A stretch of 64,000 nucleotides of DNA from contig OX596340.1 of assembly GCA_951394405.1 (NCBI GenBank), positions 3,472,001-3,536,000 on the forward strand, written 5' to 3'. Numbering within the stretch: the stretch's first letter is position 1; each line of letters opens with the position of its first letter. The notes beneath the pieces were generated by a model. It searched no databases. It worked only from the letters and a program-made list of their open reading frames with translations, and was not told the DNA's origin. This document shows, one piece after another, positions 35,012-43,753 of the stretch. Both the position numbers and the translations under genes were made by a program. Origin of the DNA: Coprinellus micaceus. Its lineage: Eukaryota > Basidiomycota > Agaricomycetes > Agaricales > Psathyrellaceae.

Positions 35012-36323
35012 CAATGACCTGAGATTCGCCTTGGTCATGTCCATCTTCCCACCTCTCCCTCCACATTTCCACCAATACTCGGAGGTTAGGGTGTCGCTTC
35101 CTCTCGAAATTATGTTGATAGTGGCGCTCTGCAGCGTAGCTCTGGAAACATACTTGGGAAATTTGACGAACGGAGTGTTCGCAATCCTAAAAGGCGATAA
35201 CCTCCCCGCCACACTGAGATTGAGATTAAGGTGCGACCAGTGTTTGGGAAATGTTTGAAGAGGTCGAAAAGACGACCTCTTAGGTCTTTCCACCCGTCCG
35301 CGATCGGAAACGCAATTTCATCATCGATGTCCTTGGCTGTGATTGACAGAGTGCCGACACACCCGGACGAGCGCCTGATGAAGGCCGGAATAGAGCTGAC
35401 CATACGATCGACATGGCGTGAGCATCGCGAAATGAAGTTGAGATAATGGCGCTGGGGGTCCTCTTGCCAAAACGGCTCCTTCTCAGCGTCGAGCACGCAC
35501 GATGCCCAAATCGAATCAAACGCCCAGTATATCCCGATATTCGCCCACAATTTGGATGTGTTGAGCGCGAGGTGCCTCCACTGCTGGCAGACATGACTCG
35601 CGGTAACTGCGGGGTGAGGGGAGGGATGGAGACCCGCGCTGTTCACGAGTTCAAGGAAGATGAGTGCGAGAACGTCTTCGGGGAGCCTCCGAGCGGGGCT
35701 GGTGAGGGCGCGATGCCTGCGAATGAAGTTGAGATGTATTTCTCTTTTCTTCTCCAGTGCCACAAATTCGAGCTCGATTGAGTCGAGGAGTGCTTGTCGA
35801 GTGTGGACTAGCCCCTGTAGCTGAGCGAGCTCCGATATGGTTGGGATGTAGTTGGTGTCGAGAGCCTGGGAGAAGGGGGAATCGGATTCCATCTGGGGTT
35901 GGGGGTCAAGGGAGATGAACGTTCGAGGGCAAGCTCTGAGAGAAAGGGGAATGCGCGTCGCCTTTTTAACCTTTCTTCCCATCAGAAACTTCTCTTTACG
36001 TCTGAGACCTCAAGTAACTATTGCTGTACCCACAATTTTCGACGTGGTCCGAATGGAACCACGAGGGACGAAGGTAACACGTACTAGAAGAGACTAGAAG
36101 TAGTGGTGAGGTACTTACGAGTCGACTTGAGCAATGTCGCTGGATTAGGTGCCCATGCGACTCCGCACCAACGACGTCTTGAAGGTAGACCTTCAAAAAG
36201 CTTCCGGCAGTAGATGGTCTGGTAAACTACTCTCCTTCTCTTGCCGAGACCTTATGTATACCGACGGAACTTTGAATTTTCGCTCACGAATGAGGGGCAA
36301 GTGTAGTGTTAAATCATAGGTCC

Positions 36324-36986
36324 TGTTACGACCGTAGTCGTCTGTCTTAGAGGATCTGAATGAAGTGAGGCTTTCTACTTCACAACCCTGATGGACTATT
36401 CAATAGACTTAGTCCCTATGTCTTCTCCTTAGTCTCCTACGATATTGCCTAATGGTTACCCCTTGGTCTTGTATCAAATGTCGTTGTTCTGAGATGAATT
36501 GCTCTTGTTGTGCGAGGAGCAATTCTTGTTGCACAACGATCGTCTGTAAACGCTCTTCGTTCGTTACCGGATGTCCTGGGAGAAGGTCCTCTGCTCTTAG
36601 TTGATCAAAGTCGAGAGCGACTAGATCAGGGTAGAACTGAGGAAGGATAGATTGTTGTCTCGGGGATACCCAGTGAAACGGTAAGTTCAAGATGTGTACA
36701 AAGTAGTCGAGGATGACACTAGTCATAAGAGTGTGACTTAATAGAAGGCAGTTCTTATTAAGAACGAACTAAAGAATCACATCGATGTATCTATCCTATA
36801 TATACTATCGAGATCTTTAGTTCCGTTCCGGTCACAGTGTGACAAGATAAGAACATGATGTCATAATGACATCATTGTGACTGTGCTGACTGAGCCAAAT
36901 GAAATACACGAGGTAGACTACATACTATTGGACGATAAGACATAACTATTCTAAGTCCGCATATTCACATGTTAACGATCATAACA
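36324..36986. mobile_element. Solo LTR, 663 bp
   Basis: The segment starts TGTTACGACC and ends CGATCATAACA, so it has TGTTA..TAACA ends. It is flanked by GGTCC at 36319-36323 and 36987-36991. The homologous spacer at 41820-41840 reads CATAGGTCCTGTCCAGC with GGTCC once and no insert, which gives an empty-site control. TGTTACG ends are common in fungal Ty3/gypsy LTRs, so I assign it there tentatively. No internal domain remains. Confidence 0.85.
36409..36726 (-). CDS. Small antisense frame inside the solo LTR
   Basis: A 105-codon ATG-started frame occupies almost half the LTR. It reads MTSVILDYFVHILNLPFHWV, then a Gln/Glu-rich segment (QTIVVQQELLLAQQEQFI) likely to form a coiled coil, and a basic end (YRRRLRRRHRD). 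It could be a chance frame or an LTR-coded peptide; no family is recognised. Confidence 0.3.
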   Translation of the reverse strand: MTSVILDYFVHILNLPFHWVSPRQQSILPQFYPDLVALDFDQLRAEDLLPGHPVTNEERLQTIVVQQELLLAQQEQFISEQRHLIQDQGVTIRQYRRRLRRRHRD

Positions 36987-37154
36987 GGTCCTGTCCAGCA
37001 GACAAATCTATCATCGTCCGACGGCTGACGCTGAACAACCCTACTGCATTGTGGCTTCTCAACACGGCTCCATTTCAACCCTTCTACGTACGTCTACAAA
37101 AGATGGTCACAGTGAGGGTTTAAACGACATATACCTACTTTGTCTACCCTTCTA

Positions 37155-39005
37155 TCAGTCGTATTCCTCCTCATCCATATCATCAAACATCCAATGCTTC
37201 CTCACATTCTCCCTCTCCTCCTCCGTCTCGGCACGCTCCAAATCCTCAGCCAGTTTCTCCCGACAGGCTTCCATAGCCGCCTCGTAGTGCTCGGCGTACA
37301 CTTTCCCCTCCGACCGAACATGGGAGAGGCACTCGAAGACCCACAACCGCCTATCCATCTCACTCCGCACCTTCATGAGTGCCATCGTCTCAGCTACGTC
37401 CTGGTCGGCAAAGGTGACTGGGCACGCCGGCGTTGGTGTAGCACCGGAAGCCTCAGTTCCTGGTCCACTCGCAGTCGCCGTTTTAGTGAGTCTCTCCCAA
37501 TTCTCCGCCGCCTTCATAAGCGCGTATTTCAGATCCAACGTCTCGCCCACCCACGGGCACCCACTCTCAAGGTACAGGTGGTTGATGAACCGGCGACGGT
37601 ACACCTCCTCCGCTTTCGCCCTCTCTCCTTCGTCCATCTTTTTGAAATTCTCGGGAAGGGAGGGTACGGTGCTCGGATGCCAACTGTCAGGGAGCTCAAG
37701 GTCGTCGTTATCGGGGTCGGGCTCGTCGATGTAGAGATACTGCTCTACGCTGTCCTGTAGGAACTCGGGGAGGATGGAGGTGCGTTCCCAGTCGATTACA
37801 CTGACGATCCGCCACGACCCAGACCCCCCGTTGGATCGCTCGACGATAACGTTGCCGTCCCGAAGGTCTGGATGGCGTATGGAAAAGCGGCCAAATTCAC
37901 CGCCACGGACGAGCGAGGGCACGATTTGGAGAAAGCGATTCAGATTCACGACGTGGTCTGAGGGAGACTGTTCCCGGTACCCATACCCTTTCCTCCGTTC
38001 GCGGCGGAAGGGCAGGAGGGGTCGTCCGAACTGTTTGAGGTAGGCGAGTTCTTTGCGGGCTGGAGCAACGAGCATGTCCTCGCCGCTTGAAACTGTAAAC
38101 GGTTGGTCAGGTTGAGAAAATCGATGAGTTGAGAAGTGAAATTCAGCGTACATGGTCCCCGGTCGACGTCGAGCTGCGACCGCCTTCCATACCAGTAAGT
38201 CGGGTTAACATCTGGGCCAACGCAAAAGCGGCTATCCTCGAGTGAGATAGGCTTTCTTTTAACCAACCCCTCGAGGTCGCGTGGGTAATATATACTCCCC
38301 CCCGCGGGGAACGCCAGCTTCGTCACCTTCGCCTCCACCTCTGCCAGCTGTTCCAGGAATGGTCGAGCTTCCTCGGGTTTATGCTCAATCTCAAGCCATA
38401 CGTCGGCCAACGACGTCCCCCGCATGTATTCCATAAAGATATACTCGGTCTTCGCTGCGTTGTCCGACCCAGGAGAATACCCATAGACCTTTGGAACAGG
38501 GACCCCGGAGGAGTGGAGCAAATCCATCGTCGCTACCTCACTAGCGACAGTGAGGTAGAGCGGAGGGAACCCGTATGGAATGCGCGCGACCATTTCGAAC
38601 CCGTCGCGCATCGTGACGAGGAACGTACGGTTGAATCCGCCTTCACCGAGTTTCGAGAGGCTCACGACGTCGGAAGAGTCTCGGCCGACTGACTCCGCTG
38701 CCAGTCGACGGAGACCCTCGACATCGAAGATGCGCCTCCGCTCTGCCTGCCGAAGAGCTTCGTTATGTCTGAAAGGGTTATATAGAGGCGTAAGACACGC
38801 CGCCTTGAGGACGACGCGACGCTACTCACACCCAACGCCCTGAAGTGAAATTGAAAAGCTCGTCCTGAGCATTTAGGTGCTGGGAGGGGGCACGGCTTGA
38901 TGCTAGACGCGTTGGAGCGAAGCTATGCCGAGAGTGTGGCGGCAAACGCGGGGGAATTCGAGGTCTCATGCACTTGAGTGCGAGTTTCGCGTTTGGGAGG
39001 CGCAT
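37155..39005 (-). CDS. APH-fold phosphotransferase-like, array copy 2, intact
   Basis: Exons 39005-38830, 38768-38152 and 38092-37155 sum to 1,731 nt and give 576 residues without a stop. Features in order: FNFTSGRW at the end of exon 1, glycine-rich loop LGEGGFNRTFLV, VARIPYG, hinge region IFMEYMRG, catalytic HPDLRDGN and metal-binding SVIDWERT, then an acidic helical C-terminus (LERAETEEERENV). The active-site residues of the aminoglycoside/choline-kinase fold are present, so phosphotransfer to a small molecule or protein is plausible; the substrate is unknown. The start ATG at 39005 is shared in position with copy 1 (27273). It is followed upstream by its partner F-box gene on the same strand. 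Confidence 0.85.
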
Positions 39006-39675
39006 GTCGAAGTCGAGGTGACCGGACAAGGGTCGTGTGTCGAAATTTTTATATCGAGTGGTCACTGGTTTTCAGAACACCAGCCCCACAGTCGGATTCC
39101 AAATGGCGAAGGGGTCACGCGACGCCCCACCTTAAGCGCCACTGCCAAGCCCACGCCAAATCGCGACCTCCTGAACAACTCCTGAAGGCATTGGACTCAG
39201 AATACTAACAGAGGACTCCCCTGAACGGATCGGTTTAACGTGCTTATTAGTGGCAGCAGCTTACGACTGGTAAGCATCAACGAAAGACAGGCTGAGCAGT
39301 GACGAAGGGGTTTTCACGGTTCTAAATAGGACGAGGACAAAAAGGTTGTATGCTGTCTTAGGACTCGTCGAGTCCAGTATTGGTATCTCTGGTTCCTGGT
39401 AACCCACACATCACCTAGATGTGACATCGACACGAAGTGAAGATAACGTACAACATTGAGAGTCAAAGATAAGCACGCACAGTGAGATTCGAGACGGCGA
39501 TAAGTACATGAGGCCCTGCGCCAGTGGGAGGTCACTATGAGTACGAGATTCCGCAGTATATACGACTTTGGACTCCGTGTCATTTGTCCCCAGACAGTAG
39601 TTCCGCGAGGAGTTTGTGGACGTCCGAAAGATCCACCCTGGAGCTCGATGATAAACGATGCTACCGCCCCCTAAC
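39006..39675. other. Spacer between kinase copy 2 and F-box copy 2
   Basis: Homologous to 27274-27934, with small indels. It must contain the kinase promoter and the F-box terminator. No gene is called. Confidence 0.65.
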
Positions 39676-41409
39676 CTATTCATTCCCCGATGAGACCGAT
39701 CGAATCACGACACCGTTCATATCATCCCCCTTCTCTCTCAGCTCACACAGAATATCTCGCACTGGTGGGGTACGGAACGTGATATCCACGCTCTTGAGCC
39801 TACGAACCCCCCCGCCGTCCTGACGTACGGCCCTCCGTCTCTCAATGAATTCCACCACGGCCTCTGCAATGCCATCCTCGGATCCATCCTCAATATGGAG
39901 TGCAAACGTATCAACCTTTGGACAAAGGCATGGCTCCGTAGGACCCCGGCCTGGGGTGAGCCGCTTCAGGACATCCGGGCTGATTTTCGCTGGGTCCAAC
40001 GGTGGTGCGTCCCTGGATGGGGCGTGGCGAACCTGCCGGGTTAGGCCCATGTGCAAGGAAGAGGCGTTAGGGAGGTTCGTCAAGGCACAGATGAGGGCCA
40101 ACTGTGTGAGTGAGGAGTAGGATACTGTGGCCGCCTCGAGCTGCTTCCCGTACCGCCTTGTCCATTCGACGAGTGCGCTCTCATCAGAATCGTCAGGTTT
40201 AGCGTGGGTCTTCATGGTAGAGAGACGGGTGAGCGACGGTGTGTCGAGGCCGACAGCGAAGTCGATTGGTGGCGAATCTCCGAATATGGAGAGTGACTGC
40301 AGGTGGGCCAGTGGCACGGGTGAAGTAGGCTTGTCCCGGCCATAACGAAAATATCGGGTTGAGAAATGAATCGAACAATGTATGAGGTTGGGGGTCGATT
40401 TGAGAATCTTGAGAGCGTCGCTCGGGTGGAATGTGGTATGTCCCCCCGAGGCACCAAAACAGAGATCGGTAAGGCCAGACCAAGGTATTTCAACCTTGGA
40501 CAAGTCCATGCTTGACATCCGAATGGTCAATGACCTGAGATTCGCCTTGGTCATGTCCATCCCCCTATCTCTCCACCAATACTCGAGGCTTGGGGAGTCC
40601 ATTCCTTTCGGGATTATGTTGATAGTGGCGCTCTGCAGCGTAGCTCTGGAAACATACTTGGGAAGTCTGACGAACGGAGTGTTCGCAGTTCCAAAAGGCG
40701 GTGCCCTCCTCGCCACACTGAGATTGAGATTAAGGCGCGACCAGTGTTTGGGGAAATGTTTGAAGAGGTCGAAAAGACGATCTATTAGGTCTTTCCACTC
40801 GTCGCGATAGCGGTCCGCGATCGGAAACGCAATTTCACTATTGGTGTCCGTGGCTGTGATTGACAGAGTGCCGACACACCCGGACGAGCGCCTGATGAAG
40901 GCCGGAATAGAGCTGACCATACGATCGACATGGCGTGAGCATCGCGAAATGAAGTTGAGATAATGGCGCTGGGGGTCCTCTTGCGTAAAAGGCTCCTTCT
41001 CATCGTCGAGTAGGCACGATGCCCAGATCGAACCAAACGACCAGTATATCCCGATATTCGCCCACAACCTGGGCGTGTTGAGCGCGAGGTGCCTCCACTG
41101 CTGGCAGACATGGCTCGCGGTAACTGCGGGGTGAGGGGAGGGATGGAGACCCGCGCTGTTCACGAGTTCAAGGAAGATGAGTGCGAGAACGTCTTCGGGG
41201 AGCCTTCGAGCAGGGCTGGTGAGGGCACGATGCCTGCGAATGAAATTGAGATGCATTTCTCTCTTTTTCTCCAGTGCCGCAAATTCGAGCTCGATTGAGT
41301 CGAGGAGTGCCTGTCGAGTGTGGACTAGCCCCTGTAGCTGAGTGAGCTCCGAGAGGGTTGGGATGTAGTTGGTGTCGAGAACCTTGGAGAAGGGGGAATC
41401 GGATTCCAT
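39676..41409 (-). CDS. F-box-like domain protein, intact array copy
   Basis: This is an intronless 577-residue frame starting MESDSPFSKV. Residues 20-60 form a helical, Glu-rich segment (LLDSIELEFAALEKKREMHL). An F-box-like block follows at about 65-115 (LTSPARRLPEDVLALIFLELVNSAG, then ASHVCQQWRHLALNTPRLW), the arrangement common in the expanded Agaricomycete F-box families. The remaining 450 residues contain leucine-rich stretches (TLQSATINI, ANLRSLTIRM, LTDLCFGA) consistent with a degenerate LRR substrate-recognition domain. By family knowledge it would dock a target onto an SCF ubiquitin ligase through Skp1. Target unknown. It alternates with APH-like kinase genes. Confidence 0.8.
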   Translation of the reverse strand: MESDSPFSKVLDTNYIPTLSELTQLQGLVHTRQALLDSIELEFAALEKKREMHLNFIRRHRALTSPARRLPEDVLALIFLELVNSAGLHPSPHPAVTASHVCQQWRHLALNTPRLWANIGIYWSFGSIWASCLLDDEKEPFTQEDPQRHYLNFISRCSRHVDRMVSSIPAFIRRSSGCVGTLSITATDTNSEIAFPIADRYRDEWKDLIDRLFDLFKHFPKHWSRLNLNLSVARRAPPFGTANTPFVRLPKYVSRATLQSATINIIPKGMDSPSLEYWWRDRGMDMTKANLRSLTIRMSSMDLSKVEIPWSGLTDLCFGASGGHTTFHPSDALKILKSTPNLIHCSIHFSTRYFRYGRDKPTSPVPLAHLQSLSIFGDSPPIDFAVGLDTPSLTRLSTMKTHAKPDDSDESALVEWTRRYGKQLEAATVSYSSLTQLALICALTNLPNASSLHMGLTRQVRHAPSRDAPPLDPAKISPDVLKRLTPGRGPTEPCLCPKVDTFALHIEDGSEDGIAEAVVEFIERRRAVRQDGGGVRRLKSVDITFRTPPVRDILCELREKGDDMNGVVIRSVSSGNE

Positions 41410-41995
41410 CTATATGGCTGGAGATTCAAGGGAGGTGAACGTTTGAGGGCAAGCTCGGAGGGAAGGGGAACGCGCGTCGCCTTTTTAACCTTTCTTCCCA
41501 TCAGAACCTTCTCTTTAGGTCTGAGAACTCAAGTAACTACGGGCTGTGCCCACAATTTTCGACGTAGTCGGAGTGGAGCCACGAGAGACGAAGGGAACAC
41601 GTACTAGAAGTGGTGGTGAGGGACTTACGAGTCGACTTGAACGATGTCGCCGGATTAAGCGCCCATGTGACTCCGTGCCAACGACGTCTTGAAGGTAGAC
41701 CTTCAAAATACTTCCGTCAGTAGACAGTCTGGCAGACCACTCTTCTTGGCCCGCTGAAACTTTATGGATACTGACGGAGCTCTGACTTTGCGCCTGCGAG
41801 TGAGAGGTAAGTATGCTATTAAATCATAGGTCCTGTCCAGCAGACAAATCTACCACCGTCCGACGGCCGACGCTCGACAATCCTACTGCATTGTAGCTCC
41901 TCCGAGCCAACACGGCTCCATTTCAACCCTTTTATGTATGTCTACAAAAGATGTTCACAGTGCGTTTTATACGACATGTACCTACGTCTATTCTT
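41410..41995. other. Spacer upstream of F-box copy 2
   Basis: It is homologous to 35893-36323 joined to 36987-37154, without the solo LTR. It holds the promoter of F-box copy 2. No gene is seen. Confidence 0.6.
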
Positions 41996-42202
41996 CTATT
42001 CCTCATCTATATCATAAAATACCTGATGCGTCCTCACATTCTCCCTCTCCTCCTCCGTCTCTGCACGCTCCAAATCCTCATCCAGTTTCTCCCGACAGGC
42101 CTCCATATCCGGCTCGTAGTGCTCGGTATACACTTCCCCCTCCGACCGAACATATGAAAGGCACTCGAAGACCCACAGCCGCCTGTCCGTTTCGCTCTGC
42201 AC
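41996..42202 (-). pseudogene. APH-like kinase, C-terminal fragment (array copy 3)
   Basis: The 68-codon frame (SETDRRLWVFECLSYVRSEG to LERAETEEERENVRTH) matches the last part of the kinase copies ending at 25409 and 37155. Similarity ends abruptly near 42205, where unrelated sequence with a tRNA-like segment begins. The catalytic domain is absent. Confidence 0.85.
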
Positions 42203-42244
42203 CTTAGCTCGACTTCACTAACGTTTCCCCAGCAGTGTGGTTGC

Positions 42245-42294
42245 AGCGTGAGTCATTAGCACGACGACCTAACCAACTGGCCTACTAGGCGGCC
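42245..42294 (-). pseudogene. tRNA-Ile-like 5' half
   Basis: The minus strand begins GGCCGCCTAG and contains AGTTGGTTAG and GTCGTGCTAATGAC, matching the acceptor, D-loop and anticodon parts (AAT) of the tRNA-Ile at 4248. An insertion disturbs the D stem, the anticodon stem no longer pairs and no B box follows. It may be a decayed tRNA or the head of a tRNA-derived SINE. Confidence 0.55.
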
Positions 42295-43212
42295 GATAGT
42301 GGCACCATGACTCTTAACGTTATAGTCGTAGGGCGAAACAACCCCCCTCTCTCCGCATCCTGACTCGGATTTCTGCCTCTGGGAACCATGAGCGACGCGG
42401 GCTTTGGGCTGAATTAATCACATTTGATATCACAACGGACATTGACGAGAATACCATGCATGTATTAGCTGAATGTTAGAGCAAAATAAATGATGAATAC
42501 TTGCGATAATACGACACTTGGATAATGTTAGCATTAGCCAAATAATCATGGATGATGATAGAGCAGGTAACAAGAGAGGGATAAGACTTTGATGTTGTGC
42601 TGGTCTTCGCCTTCGGATCATGTTATTATTTTTTTATTTTTTCTTACGCCAATCCAATTCCATAGGCTCACCTAAGAAAAAGCTTTTGTGCTCGCCCAGG
42701 ATCAAGCCAAAGAAGTAATAATTATCCCTAGGCCATACCCCACCCAGATTATGTTTAGCATTAACTGAATGCTAAACATAATCCTGGCCATATGCATGGC
42801 CGAGAACAGATGCCCTGCCGCGAGCTGATATCCAAATATGATCAGCGGCAGCCGCGGCATGAGCTACGGAGCGCTGAGATTCAGCGGCAAAGTGGGTGTG
42901 ATTCGGCACCAGTTGCCATTCGGTGAATCAGACAGTGTGATTCAGCCTGCAAGTGGAGACTCTTCTTGGGCGCCTAAATAAATCATTCAGATGAGGTAGA
43001 GATATTGCTTTTTACGAGCTAGAGAAGATAAAGGTGCAAGTAGTCCAGTATCGACTCGTGGTAGTACTCAGTATACAGAGAAAACGCGGCTCCGCCGCGA
43101 GCCAAAGTGTTATCAGTGCTTGTATGTAATATCAAGGTAATGCGGGAACGGCTGACACGCCACTCTTCATTTGCTCAAGTGCGCTCAGCTACACTTCAAA
43201 AGACGACTCACC
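42295..43212. other. AT-richer non-coding stretch
   Basis: Base composition is visibly lower in GC than on both sides, especially 42420-42800. It contains a strong hairpin at 42747-42783. No gene is supported. Confidence 0.5.
42747..42783. repeat. Perfect inverted repeat, 16-bp arms
   Basis: GATTATGTTTAGCATT (42747-42762) and its exact reverse complement (42768-42783) are separated by AACTG. It would form a strong hairpin or cruciform. Confidence 0.9.
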
Positions 43213-43753
43213 ATGCGCCTATTCACACTCAAGAACGCCTATCGTGCCTTGAGGGACCGAGCGGTTGCCCGTGGACGCGTTTTGAACGCGGTCGGAAGTA
43301 GATGGGTACCGGGGAGAGAAAAGATCGGCAGGCCGACATGGGTCGTGGTGTAAGTCGGGCTACCGTTACCTGGACCCTCTGCTGACCCTCCACAAGCAAG
43401 GAACTTCACTGTTCGGATACGGACGACGACCTACACTACACAGTCCGTGGCTTTGGGAGAGACGGACGTGCGCGAATCACACTGCACGTATACGAACGCC
43501 GAAGGCCTCGCGTCTTCCTCAACGGAGGGAATACCTTCGGATCTGGGCTGGGTGGAAGATCTCTGGGTATTAAAAAGGAATGCGTACAGCTCTAAGGTGC
43601 GCATGTTCTTGTTTTTGGGTCGTTTCGCGGTCTAACTGACTCCCGTAGGTTGATGAATCACGCTATGTGATTTGGGCGCTTAAATATAAAATCGGTTTAT
43701 TCGTGACCAAGCGGTTCGTTCGTTGGATATCTTGGTGCATAAAGGTGCGTTAG
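43213..43753 (+). CDS. Hypothetical protein, three-exon model
   Basis: The exons 43213-43349, 43401-43596 and 43649-43753 have GTAAGT and GTGCGC donors and join in frame. The N-terminus is basic (MRLFTLKNAYRALRDRAVARG). The C-terminal part is hydrophobic and aromatic (YVIWALKYKIGLFVTKRFVRW) and could be a membrane-associated helix. No family is recognised. An alternative acceptor 4 nt upstream in exon 2 would give a different frame (KELHCSDTDDDLHYTV), so the model is tentative. Confidence 0.35.

Larger units (their letters stand above)
27935..35892 (-). pseudogene. F-box-like protein, array copy 1, frameshifted and split by a copia element
   Basis: The 5' part is 35892-35012 and the 3' part 28803-27935; between them sits a 6,208-bp copia element. 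The parts align with the intact 577-residue protein at 39676-41409: start MESDSPF, then LVHTRQALLDSIELEF, RRLPEDVLALIFLELVN (F-box-like) and the C-terminal repeat-like region. Besides the insertion, one G is missing in a GGGG run (GGG at 35246-35248; the intact copy has GGGG at 40750-40753). This shifts the frame after FDLFKHFP. The gene is therefore broken twice. Confidence 0.9.
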
